Notes under the pieces: model-generated
Database searches by the model: none
Told to the model about the DNA's origin: nothing
The model's input: only the letters and a program-made list of their open reading frames with translations
Shown: in pieces, positions 24,744 to 35,528 of the stretch
Position numbering within the stretch: the first letter of the stretch is position 1
Layout of the letters: every line of letters begins with the position of its first letter
Position numbers and translations under genes: made by a program
NCBI GenBank assembly: GCA_034440615.1
Contig: JAOTOM010003959.1
Span: forward strand, 62,001 to 126,000
Reading direction: 5' to 3'
Source: Ashinkailepas kermadecensis
Taxonomy: Eukaryota; Arthropoda; Thecostraca; Neolepadidae
DNA length: 64,000 nt

Positions 24744-26431
24744 AGGTCAATGACCTTGGGTGACCTTGATCCTTGGGTGACCTCGGATGGCCCCTTGCAG
24801 CGGGACTTGTGCAGTGTCCAGTGAGCACGTGCGCCATCTGGAGTGCCGTTCGGCCTCACCTCACGGAACGTTTGACGTCTCTATGGACAGTGATACCTTT
24901 GACCTGACCTGGGGCTTATCTAAGGGTCCGATCATGATGTGCCGGGTACCAACCGATTGTTCATGTCCAGGTCTATGCCCGCTCATTTTGGGGTTTGCGT
25001 GATTTTCTGGACGTTGTATGCTTTAGCCGAACATTTTCGATTTTCTTTTTGTTTTAATGTTATCTTTGACCTGATCTACAAGGCGAACGGTTGACCTAAC
25101 GAGGTCATGTGAGTCCATCGAATGGACTTTTGTCAAGCAATACGCTAGTTTTTTGTTCCATGTCTTTAATTAGGAGCGAAATGGCGTGAGGAAGGATGCT
25201 TGGCAATCTCCTCCGAGGTGGAAGACGACGAAATGCCCTCGGTAGGCGAGGATTAAAGGTTGATGTGTCGCAGAATCCGGAATTTTCGTGTTTAAGCGTT
25301 TCCTATCTAAGAACAATCACATGTACACGCTTGAAATATTCCGCATATATTCCTTAGTATCTTCGTATGCAAACGATGTGTGATTTGTTTCATGTTCACC
25401 TACAGGTCAAAGGTCCGACGAGGTAGGCGTGTTGACCTTGTTTTGGACACTTCGGAACTATCGTCCGAGAGCACTGCTCTCTTCTACCAAAGCGTAAATA
25501 TTAACGCTAATTTGTTTTTAACGGTGCTCCATCGGCCATGTGAAGTCGCGGTAGCTCAGTTGGTAGAGCGTCGGACTCTTAACACTCGCACGTCCGGCGG
25601 TCCGCGCCAACTTCGCATGTCCGGGGGGGGCAGATGTCTGCCCCCCTAAGATCTCGAGAACTATGCTAGGTAGCGACAAACGGAAAACGGCCTTGGATAG
25701 CTGGTGACAAGCTCTATCGCAAGTATTTCGGTCATTTTCTCGCTCAGGTCAATATTTAGGTCGCTGGGTCATCATATGTCAAATTCGACCAGATCGGGTA
25801 GGACCCTCAGATATTGGCACATATCTCAGGACCTGTAACAGATAGAAACAAACTGCAAATGCTATTCGACAGCCCTTGAAATGTGCTATCGACATACGCT
25901 GTGTAATTTAAGGTCAGGTCAACAGATGGGTCACCGAAACAATGACCTCAGGTCAAGGTCATGGGGTAGAGTAGGGAGGTCATGTAATATATCAATCGAC
26001 ACGTCGTGGCGATACAAGCACAATGACGGTAATTTCAGCCTTATAGCTCAATGCATTGCGATATAATGCGCAGAAATGTGCTAGTGATTTCAGGTGACCT
26101 CAGCTGACCTTGGTGGGGCCACTGAGCAAAAATGTCAGCGATAGCATTGCGAATAGCTTCCAACTACACGCCATAACGGTTGGAGGTCATTCCGAGAGCA
26201 AATATGTAACCAGGAAACATTTGTATATTTTTCCATAGGCCTATAATGGGTAAGCCATGGGCACGACCTGACCTCAGGTCAACGCTACGAAAAATCCGTG
26301 ATATACATATTATAGACCCTGATAAGATCATGACGTGATATAAGTTTGAAATCAATCGCCCAATTATTGTGGTTGTGATGCCACCTAGAACTCGGAGGGA
26401 CGTTAGGTCACTTCGCCTGACCTGGTGACCT
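24744..26431. repeat. Zone dense in AGGTCA/TGACCT hexamers
   Basis: By eye about 26 copies of AGGTCA or its complement in 1.7 kb, against about one expected by chance. Many are paired (AAGGTCAGGTCAAC, ACCTCAGGTCAAGGTCATG, GACCTGACCTCAGGTCAAC). AGGTCA is the half-site of nuclear receptors, but such enrichment can also be a decayed dispersed repeat. A split SINE-A is embedded in it. Confidence 0.75.
25545..25582 (+). mobile_element. SINE-A, left half of a split copy
   Basis: TCGCGGTAGCTCAGTTGG, then AGAGCGTCGGACTCTTAA, is the 5' part of SINE-A. It breaks off at CTTAA, and the other half starts at 26560 with TAATCGCAAG. TAA at 25580-25582 and 26560-26562 looks like a 3-bp target duplication of whatever entered here. 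Confidence 0.75.
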
Positions 26432-26559
26432 GACTTGAGATGACCCAGGGTCAAACATTTCTGAGGATATGCGGAAAAGACCACTGAGCAGCCATGCGAG
26501 GTTTGGCCTTGCTAACCCGATTAGTATGGCGGCAAAGTAGGAAAAACCGCAGGGGGGGG

Positions 26560-26692
26560 TAATCGCAAGATTGTGGGTTCGAATCTCACAACCGACGGCA
26601 TGTACCGAGTCCACCCGCGACCAATCGGCGTGAGAGGTTGGCGACGCTATATAACCTAGCGGTTGAATGCGTCGTAAAAGAACTCAAGGTTC
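26560..26692 (+). mobile_element. SINE-A, right half of a split copy
   Basis: TAATCGCAAGATTGTGGG, then the B box and the complete body (GGCGTGAGAGGTTGGCGACG), to GTCGTAAAAGAACTCAAGG. It continues exactly where the half at 25545-25582 stops. Confidence 0.8.
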
Positions 26693-26702
26693 TTCTTCTT
26701 CT

Positions 26703-26850
26703 ACTATTGACCGAAGCCGCTCACTGTTGACGAAAGCCGCTTACTATTGACCGAGGCCGCTTACTGTTGACCGAAGCCACTCACTGTTGACCGAAACCGC
26801 TCCCTGTTGACCGAAGCCACTCACTGTTCAATTGTGTTCACTCGCTGTTC
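26703..26850 (+). repeat. 20-bp minisatellite, left part
   Basis: About seven units of ACTGTTGACCGAAGCCGCTC with substitutions (TTACTATTGACCGAGGCCGC and others). The last two units are diverged (CTGTTCAATTGTG). The same unit resumes at 29402 beyond a LINE, so the two parts are one array cut by the insertion. Confidence 0.85.
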
Positions 26851-26859
26851 AATTGTGAC

Positions 26860-29401
26860 TTGCAGAAACCAGACTCAGACCCAGGCAGGCGTGCGCTACC
26901 TGATTTTATTTTTGATTACTCGTTATTTCAGTGTGTGACCTCGCCCACCTATTCGACTGGCTCTCTTCTTGACTTAGTTATAACCAACTGTCATAACATT
27001 GTGAAGCACTGCCGTAGACATTTTTGTAACTAGTCCGCATAGATTTGTTCGTGTTTCTGTCGATATGCCTAGATCTAGACCGAGCGTCGCCACTGTTCGC
27101 TCCCGATGCTTTCGCCGTTCAGATCCGAATGTTTTGCTTCATGATCTTTTTTCGGGCTGACTGGAGTTCTGTTTTTAATTCTCTCTCCGTCACGCTCAAG
27201 TGGGACTGTTTTCTGGCCATCTTTTTACCCATCATTGACATTCATGTTCCCATCAGGTCTGTTAAAATTAGGAACCTAGTTCTCGGGTTGTATCGGATTG
27301 AACCAAAGCTTTAGTGTGTCGCCGCCGTGGTGCGCTGGCTGTCTATGGACACCAGTCTACGGAGTACATGGACGTCAACCGAGCTGTACGATCGGCGATT
27401 AGGCGTGATAGCCGCGACGATGTTGAGCGGCGCATCCGTGAGGATGGGCGGAGGTCAATGTGGCGCCATATCAGGTCATTCGTCGGCGGCAAACAGGCCA
27501 TTCGTAAGCTGCCCGACGCGACAGCTCATGACCTTAACCGATTTTTTGTCCGCGTGGACCCCCGTGTGTGGCTGACGAGGTTACGAGTATGGGAGCGACG
27601 CCGAATATTTCCTGCCGTTTGCCATGTCTCGGTGCCTGTGCGTTTACCCTGGTGCCGTTGTCGCTATCTGAGCTGCGAGCCGTCGTCTTTGGGATGAACG
27701 GCTCGTCGGCCTGCGGCGAGGACGGCATCAGCATCCACATGCTCAGGGTGTGCTTCGACTCGATTCGACTCGGTGCCCCTGCATTTGGTCAATTCCAGCA
27801 TTACTCAATCCGATGTTCTTAATTCTTGGAAGCACTCCCTCGTTCATCCCATCTTCAAACCCGGTGATCCCTCTAGCCCTTCCAATTTTCGTCCTATCTC
27901 CATCGTCCCAGTCTTTGCGAAAATTGTAGAGCGTGCCGTCCACCAGCAGCTCTACAATTATCCGTCCGAAAACCACCTCCTCTCTCCAACTCAGCACTGT
28001 TTCCGTTCTCGCCACTCTACGGAAACCGCCCTGACCTCCATATCTGACCAGATCCTATCCGCATGTGACCATGGAGAGGTGTCCTTTCTCTGCCTGCTGG
28101 ATTTGAGCAAATGTTTTGATGTGATAGACCACTCAAAACTACTGTCAAAATTAAGTCTCCACATCATCGATGCATCCTGGTTTTCGGCTTATCTTCAGAA
28201 GCACACCCAGAGTGTCAGCCTCACTGACAGTCTGAGTGTCGTCCATAAATCTGCCCCGTTGCCCAAGCCCAACAGCATCGGCATTTTTCAAGGATCATCT
28301 CTCGGACCTCTCCTCTACTGCGTCTTCGCCAACGACCTCAGCCTGTTCGCCGAAGGCGCAGTGGTTATCCAATACGCCGACGACACCAAAATTTTGGTCA
28401 GTGGTAAGAAATCTGAAATTCAAAACGTCGTCACTCACATGGAAACAGTTTTGGCCTCCCTCGACATCTGGCTTCGAGCAAATGGACTGGAAATCAACGT
28501 TTCCAAGACACTGCGATGCTTTTGTGCAGCCCACAAAATCTGCGTGCCTTACCGGATATCACGGTGAAATCTCGCGATCACTATCTACCCACCAATTCGG
28601 AATGCAAAAATCTCGGACTTATTTTCGATCGCTCGCTCAGCTGGGACTCGCACGCCTCAGAAGTGACTCGGCGTTGTTTTGGAGTTCTGGGTGGTCTATC
28701 CCATCTAAAGGGCACCTTCCACCTGCTGTCATCTCCACGCTGGTCAATGCCCTGGTTTTCTCGCAGATCCGCTACTGTATTTCTGTTTATGGTAACGGAA
28801 CAAAAAATAACCTATCTCGCATAAAAAAAATTGTGAACTACTCTGGAAAAGTAATTTTCGGCCGCAAAAAATGTGACCATGCTTCGGATCTGCTGGGGAG
28901 ACTGGGCTGGCTCAGTGCGGATAACTTAGCCAGATACCATACCCTATGCCTCACGCATAAGGTGCGTCGTCATGGTGAGCCAGTCACTGGCTCATGACCT
29001 CATCACCGTGGCGGAGGTTCGTGACCGAACCACCCGTCAGGACCATCACTTGTATCTCCCCCGGTCCCGCACTGAGATGGGGAAGAGGCGTTTTAGCTCC
29101 AGAGCACCACTTATGTTCAATTCGTTGCCACCGGAGCTGATGCGGCTTCCCGTACCGATCTTCGGTCGCCACCTACGGCGGCACCTGTCCAACGTGCCGC
29201 CGTGCCGGACTGATTTGCTGCTCGCCCCGCTGTATCTTATGAATTTTTTTTAAATTATGACATGTATGACCACCGGTTTAGCTGTTTTGTGATTTTGACA
29301 TTTTCTGCTCTGCTGTTTTATCTAATTGACGCGAGGTTGTAATAGCCACAATTCCATTGTGGATTACCTCAATAAAAAGTCTGTGTATGTGTCTGTGTCT
29401 G
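26860..29401 (+). mobile_element. LINE of the CR1/L2 group, 5'-truncated, inserted in a minisatellite
   Basis: Pieces in order: the end of an AP-type endonuclease (26878-27010, STGSLLDLVITN), a linker (27045-27560), reverse transcriptase (27640-28560) with FRPISIVPVFAKIVERAVH, a QGSSLGPLLY block and the catalytic YADDTKIL, then the C-terminal region to the stop near 29253. Frame changes at about 27820 and 28550 and a stop near 27310 break it. The 3' end has a hairpin (29346-29352 with 29356-29362, loop TCC), AATAAA at 29371 and a short TGTGTC repeat, as in L2/CR1 elements. GTGACT occurs at both borders and may be the target duplication. The element is not functional. Confidence 0.85.
27773..28567 (+). 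pseudogene. LINE reverse transcriptase fragment
   Basis: An open stretch of about 264 codons with reverse transcriptase blocks: NFRPISIVPVF, CFRSRHSTETAL, FLCLLDLSKCFDVIDH, QGSSLGPLLYCVFANDL and YADDTKILVSG. The two catalytic aspartates of YADD are kept. SKCFDVID replaces the common SKAFDTVD, and GSSLGPLL stands where PQGSVLGPLL is usual. The N-terminal RT blocks lie in another frame just upstream (27660-27820, LSELRAVVFGMNGSSACGED). The thumb and C-terminus continue after a frameshift at about 28550. Confidence 0.85.
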
Positions 29402-29531
29402 TGACTGTTGACCGAGGCCGCTCACTGTTAACCGAAGCCACTCACTGTTAACCGAAGCCTGTTGATCGAAGCCGCTTACTGCTGACCGAAACCACTTACT
29501 ATTGACCGAGGCCTCGCACTGTTGACCGAGG
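29402..29531 (+). repeat. 20-bp minisatellite, right part, abutting SLC7A exon B
   Basis: About six units of the same 20-bp repeat (CTGTTGACCGAGGCCGCTCA and variants). The final unit, CACTGTTGACCGAG, ends 18 bp before exon B. The TTGAC in each unit fits a loose branch-point consensus. Confidence 0.85.
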
Positions 29532-29548
29532 TTGTACCTGGTCGACAG

Positions 29549-29653
29549 TTCTGCTGGCCGTCGGCGTCAGGCAGTCCACGCGGTTCAACAACGTCTTCAC
29601 ATTCTGCAACCTGATAGTGGTCGTGTACGTCATCGTCTGCGGACTCTTCAAAG
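29549..29653 (+). CDS. SLC7A: SLC7A (CAT) transporter, exon B
   Basis: An exon of 35 codons, phase 1 at both ends. Joined to exon A it reads VLLAVGVRQSTRFNNVF, then a membrane helix (CNLIVVVYVIVCGLF). This aligns without gaps to CAT proteins through LLSFGVKESAWVNKVF and segment 6. The acceptor is GTCGACAG before 29549 and the donor is GTGAGG from 29654. The exon lies only about 18 bp after the last unit of a 20-bp minisatellite, so the intronic signals for this exon (branch point and pyrimidine tract) must lie in, or right beside, repeat DNA. The frame is intact and no lesion is seen. Confidence 0.93.
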
Positions 29654-30340
29654 GTGAGGTAGTCTCACGAGGCGGCGGCCAGGAGGCGGGCAATACCGGC
29701 ATACTGTGCGATCGGCCATCGTATGTCCGGCAATCCGGGCTCGGGAGAGGGTTATCACTCAACTGAATCCCTCGGAATGGATGAGATGGCCAGTCAACTA
29801 AATCTTCCCCGTCCCCCTTTCCACTGGCTACAACCTTTGACCCCAAATTTAGAGAGAAGAATATCATTCGAACAGTGCCCTTCGGCATCCTAGGGATTCC
29901 TCATGGTTCCATGGGAGTATGTAGTACGTGATCATATTCTGTGTTGGAGCTTACAGTTTTATCACAGTGCAGCTTGGGAAGGAGCGCATTCGCTTGGTGG
30001 GAGTGAAGCTATGAGCTACTGTAGCCAGGTAGCGCATTTGGTTTCGATGGGCATCTTCAGAAATTGGTTGCAGTGCTCAGTAGTGAGCACGGTGTACTTA
30101 TTCAAAGAATGAAGGCACTGCTGAATGCTTGACACTCGTCGAACCTGTTGCTCAAAGTGTCTGCTTTCTATTAGTTGGACGCAGAACGTAGTAGTTCTTG
30201 TGCAACACTTGTCGCGTGTTCGAGGCCTGTAGCTGGCTGTACACTTCTATCCTTCACACACTTTTGCTCGGTCCGGTTCGATCCGATCCTATGTCCATCC
30301 CTGTAGTGTGTCCAGTTATTTTCAACATCTGTCAAATGAC

Positions 30341-30845
30341 GTGGATCCGAACTGAGACCACTACTGTCTAGTGAAACACTATGAGACCCTTGGATCCGAA
30401 CTGAGACTACTACTGTCTAGTGAGACAGTATGGGACGCGTGGATCCGAACTGAGACCACTACTGTCTAATGAAACACTATGAGACCCTTGGATCCGGACT
30501 GAGACTACTACTGTCTAGTGAGAAAGTATGAGACGCGTGGATTCGAACTGAAACCACTACTGTCTAGTGAAACACTATGAGACCCTTGGATCCGAACTGA
30601 GACCACTACTGTCTGGTGAGACAGTATGGGACGCGTGGATCCGAACTGAGACCACTACTGTCTAGTGAGACAGTATGAGACGCCTGGATCCGAACTGAGA
30701 CCACTACTGTCTAGTGAGACAGTATGAGACGCGTGGATCCGAACTCAGACCACTACTGTCTAGTGAGACAGTATGAGACGCCTGGATCCGAACTGAGACC
30801 ACTACTGTCTAATGAGACAGTATGAGACGCCTGGATCCGAACTTG
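30341..30845. repeat. 49-bp minisatellite with internal hairpin (about 10 units)
   Basis: TGGATCCGAAC starts at 30342, 30391 and 30440, a 49-bp period. Each unit holds GGATCC and CTGTCTAGTGAGACAG, a 6-bp stem with loop AGTG. Two unit types (ending AGACCCT or AGACGCG) alternate at the left end, as in a higher-order repeat. Confidence 0.92.
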
Positions 30846-31546
30846 GCGACTATGACACTGCTGGCGTCTGAAGGCAGATCAGATCATGCATCCACTCGGC
30901 CACACATACCGCACAACCATCATCCGGATAACATGTCATCACTATTTTCGTGATTATTGGATGTTACGTACCTCCGCAAGGCGACTCCTCTCCACCCTGC
31001 ATCAATCCTAAGAACACTATGCTGAAAGTACATTGCACGGACATTGACAGAAGACGTACAGACTGTGAGATCGAGGTTCATTGCAAGATTTATTTTGTGA
31101 TTATTATTTTTTTTTAATTTCCCGTACCCATTAATAGGTACGCAGGAGTGCCCTTCCATACCCGTGCGACCTAATTACGTTAAATTCCAGGGATGAGAAG
31201 TAGGTCATGGTAAGCAAGTCAAGGTAGGTCACACCACTCCCCGCTCCTGTTTCTTGCTGGACAGATCCCGCCACCAGATATTAGTAAAAGATGTTCCTGA
31301 AGCCCTCTCAGACAATTAGCAATGCTAGTAACGTCTTCGAGGGCTCCAGAAAAAAAACTGTGCTATAAGTGTTAATGGGGAATTAATATAAAATCCATAA
31401 TCTTGCACATGCATCTCCTAAACTATTACTACACTAAGGAGAAAAGACGAACCAAGTATGAAGAAAGAAGAAAGAAAAGAAAACATGATACTTAAACGAA
31501 AATATCCGAATAAAACAACCAGATCACCGTGTATAGCACATCATTA

Positions 31547-34543
31547 TCACTGATATTCATTGAATAAGTTCATATTTTCTAGCAATGTATTGCCTGATGT
31601 GTTTTTTTTCAAAATTATTTTATTCCTAGATACATCTTCAATCCTATGGAAGTGAGAGCATATTATTTTATTCCAGGCTTTTGGTGCAATAAAGGGGAAT
31701 GAAAACATCCTGTAATTGATATCAGAGAATGGTATTTGAAAGTGTTGTCTAACTCTGAGGCCACCTTGTTGATGAAGTTGAAACATATCAGAAAGAGGTG
31801 CTGGTAATGAGTGATTTAGAAAACCTAGCATGATGTAAATACATTGCTCATCAACTATGTCCAGAAACTTAAGAACTCTATGTTTGATAAACAATTCATT
31901 TGTAGGTATAAGTAAGGTTTCTTGTCAACAATCCTAAGAACACGTTTCTGCAACTTAATAATCTTGTCGAGCTTAGAGTGGTACGTACTTCCCCAGACAA
32001 CAGCACAGTAATTTAGATATGGCAGTATTAAAGAATTATACAGCAGAAGCAATTCACAAGTTCATAGAATGTACCTAGATTTGCCTATAATTCCAATATC
32101 CTGCAAATTTTTTTAAGAGATGTCATTGATGTGGCTTTTCCACGTCATATCTTCATTGATAAATACACCTAAATATTTTATACAGCTATGCCTTGTAATA
32201 TTGGAAGTATTTATTTTCACATGAAGGTCATCACAGGGTTTCCTGGGAAAAAAAATTGATATCCAGTCTTATCAGCATTAATAGATAATCTGTTGGTATG
32301 AAACCATGCAATTATTTTGGGTATTACCTCGTCTACTTTAGTTTGTAATTCAACATGATCATTAGCTAATAGTTATGGCAGTATCGTCTGCAAATAGGTA
32401 AAAGCTAGCCAGATTGGAAACATTGCAGAGATCATTAATGTATAGAATAAATAGCAGAGGTCCAAGAATCGAACCCTGAGGAACATCTGTTGTGACATTT
32501 AATGGTTGGGAGAGGATGTCACGTATCTTGGTTCTTTGAGATCTATTTGATAGGTATGAGTTTAACAGTTTATATATATTTCCCCTAAACCCAATAAAGT
32601 ACATTTTTTGTAACAAAATGCTGATGCTGATAGTGTCAAAGGCCTTTTTCAAATCCAGATACAGGGTACAAACTAATTTATTATTTACAAGGGATTTAGT
32701 TACTTCGTTATGCATCAGAGCAATTGGCATGTATGTGCTATGCTTTTTTCTGAAACCAAATTGCAATGGGTGTATGATTTTATTTTCATTTAGAAATGAT
32801 GATACACTAAGGTGTATTAATCTTTCCAGCACTTTCGAGAATATTGGTAGCAAAGAGATTGGCCTATAATTAGTAAATTTATTATTTTCCCCTGATATAT
32901 ATAGAGGAATTATAACTGCAGATTTTAATGCATCAGGGAATATTGCAGTGCTCAGACAAAGATTAAAGAAATATGTTACATGTTGCAGAATACTTCTATA
33001 TGTTCCAAGCACAATTTTTGTGCTAATTTTATCCATACCTCCACCCACAGGGTTCAAAGACTTAACAATTTCTTCAATTTGAGCTTCATTAACAGAAGGA
33101 ATATTGTTAATGCTGGCATAAGTAGGCTGTGTAAGATAATATAATGGGCTGTTGTGTGTTGCAGGTATATTTTTTTCCAATTCACTATCTATCGTTGAAA
33201 AAAAGTATTGAATTTATCAGGTATTTGTTCATTTACACAGGTAGCCCCAGAGTTATCAACAAAGCACATTGGAGGAACTATTTGCAATTCATTCTTGTTT
33301 ATAATTTCATTCAAATACTTCCATGTTTTTTTTCCATCACCTTTGCTGTCATGGAATGCCCTCTTGTAATATAATCGTTTTGCATCCCTAAGCACATTGC
33401 AAAGCATGTTCCTATACGTTTTGTATTTATTTTCATTCAGTAAAATTGTATTCCTAATATATTTTGCATATAGTTTATTTTTTGTATTTATTGAACACAG
33501 CAGTGCAGGGGTTACCCATGGTTTAATTGGATTCTTTCTTCTACTGGGTGTAAAAGTTTTAGATAATTGTTTAATACCTGTTTCATATGCCTTAATAAGT
33601 TTGTTGCATGCTTGATTAGCATCAGTTTCATCTTGAAAGGCTTATAAGTTGCTGATGAGGTGATCATTTAATTCACTGATTTTATTCTTATCAAAGACTG
33701 TCACTGAATTCCTTGTTATAATTGAACTTTCAATTAATGACAGATTAAGAAAAACTGGAAAATGATCTGATAAATCATGAAGTAGAATTCCTGAATTGTT
33801 AAAGACATTAACATCATTTCTAAATATATTATCCAAAAGGGCATCAGAATCATTACAAATCCGGGTTGCTTTTGAGATGGTTGGGAAAAATCCATAAGAA
33901 TTGAACATATTCATAAAATTAAGTGTAGGTTTATCAGAGTGGTATTTCAAAAGATTGTAATTGAAGTCCCCTGCTATGACACATGTACATTTAGTGTGTT
34001 CCAATGAGTCAAGTATTTTTTCCAAATAGTCCCACTTGTAAATAAAGTGTGGCTCAGACTTGGAGGTCTATACATTTCCCCTACTAGGAATCTTTTTGCT
34101 GGTACACCCGACTTCATTTTGATTTCCAGAAAACTTGTCTCAAAATGATCCACTCACCAGGTCTTTTCTTTCCCTAGCCTCATATCTATTACTTACATAT
34201 ATTGCTGTACATCCACCTTAACCTTCTTTTCTACTAGATGCAAAGAGATAATAATTTTGTAGACTAAAGTATTGTTCCAAATCTTTATTCAACCATGTCT
34301 CTGACACACAAATAACTGACCAATCAACTTTAAAGCTTGCTAGAAAATTAACAACATCATCAAATTTATTCTTGAGGATCTTGCATTAATATGAAGTACT
34401 AAGAATCCAGCATTAAAGTTAAGTGGTTGAGGTAAGGTATAATATTTACATTGTGACAATATATGTTCATGAGGAGGGTACTTATCATTCAAATCATTCC
34501 ATAGTAACTCCAATGTAGCTCCTTCAAGTTTGAGCCTGCTCAT
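31547..34543 (-). mobile_element. LINE with AP endonuclease and RT, nearly complete ORF2
   Basis: Read on the minus strand: an N-terminal segment and HINARS (near 34390), endonuclease with AGDFNYNLL and DLSDHFPVFL (34025-33642), a linker with LRDAKRLYYKRAF (33407-33189), RT with NYRPISLLPIFSKVLERLIH, QFGFRKKHST, DVPQGSILGPLLFILYINDL and FADDTAIT (33180-32362), and a C-terminal region with NSLILPYLNYCAVVWGS down to the stop at 31547. Only a handful of lesions are visible: a stop near 33640, a one-base slip in a run of T at about 33195, a frame change near 32360 and a few in the tail. It is therefore younger than the other LINEs. It belongs to the CR1/Jockey superfamily; the exact clade needs a tree. 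Confidence 0.85.
32362..33180 (-). pseudogene. LINE reverse transcriptase core
   Basis: 272 codons open without interruption, holding all central RT blocks. They include LNPVGGGMDKIS at the start, LYLDLKKAFDTISISIL in the palm, VPQGSILGPLLF and the catalytic FADDTA at the end. The frame stops just after FADDTAITIS and resumes in another frame (ELQTKVDEVI), which marks a single indel near 32360. It is part of the minus-strand LINE and would be silent in the + strand host transcript. Confidence 0.85.
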
Positions 34544-35528
34544 TACTCAGGGAAAGAGCCAACTGGAAATGGTGATTACATCTGGAAATGGAAAACTTGG
34601 AATAATAATTGTGCATGAACATTGAACTGGAAGCACACAAAAGAGGGACAATGAATGATCGGAAAGTAACATGGAAAAAGGAAATTAGAGAGGTAAAGTT
34701 CACACCATTAAGAAGCATAGTTTGACAAATAATTATAGATATATTTATGCCTTGATGAGATGATAAGAGGAGCAAGGATTCTATTGCAAGTGAAAGGAAC
34801 ACTTGCCAATACCATGTGTGGGAAGTTATCAAACATCCCTGCAGCAGTACACTTTTAGCAACACCAGTTGTCTGTGATACCCTCTCCCTCCCCAGGCAGC
34901 AATTTACAATTGAATGACAATAACATCACCAGGCAGCATGCCCTCTCATATGTCAACATGATGGTAGATTAACACATGTTGAATGTTCAAAATAATAAAT
35001 ATATCCCGATTGAATTGATCATAAGTAAAGTGGCATAATAGTTCCCTTCTGTAGTGTTAATTTGCCAAGAACATCAACTCATGATGATCATATATTCAGA
35101 AAGAATAAGCATTAACTAATCGCTTGAGTGTTAACTAAAGGCCATTGTAGTAATGTTTGTTCAAGCTGTGATTTTATAATAAACCTTTACCTTGAGTTAA
35201 TTTTATATTAAATTTTTATAATGTTAAGGTTCACATGATGTTTAAGGTTAAGATGTCCATGTGCATGTGTTGTACGGTGCAGTTGTGAGCATGCTTCCTT
35301 AAGCGGATCACTACGTCTGTGATGAGTTGTGTTGCAAGTTATTTTTTTACTGATATTGATCAGGAAACTTGGAGATGGTACTCCAAGGGAGCGTGCGCAA
35401 AAGTGAAGAAGGTCGCCTTGTGTAGTTGTTCTTTCCATGCAATGCCCGTCCCTGGTTACGGTTAATTATATTGCTCTCGCGATCCTGCTGTATGCAGTAT
35501 GTATCACTATGGATACCACTCCCGAGAT

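Larger units (their letters stand above)
9303..29548 (+). other. Intron between SLC7A exons A and B (20,246 bp)
   Basis: It starts with GTGAGT and ends with GGTCGACAG. Joining the flanking exons restores a gapless CAT alignment of the kind SLVLMLS-VLLAVGVRQS, so no further CAT exon is expected inside. The intron holds a 30-bp minisatellite near its donor, SINEs, two LINEs, a zone of AGGTCA motifs and a 20-bp minisatellite next to its acceptor. Confidence 0.85.

Noticed and set aside
30341..30845. CRISPR array
   Set aside because: The whole 49-bp unit is repeated without unique spacers and the sequence is animal DNA.
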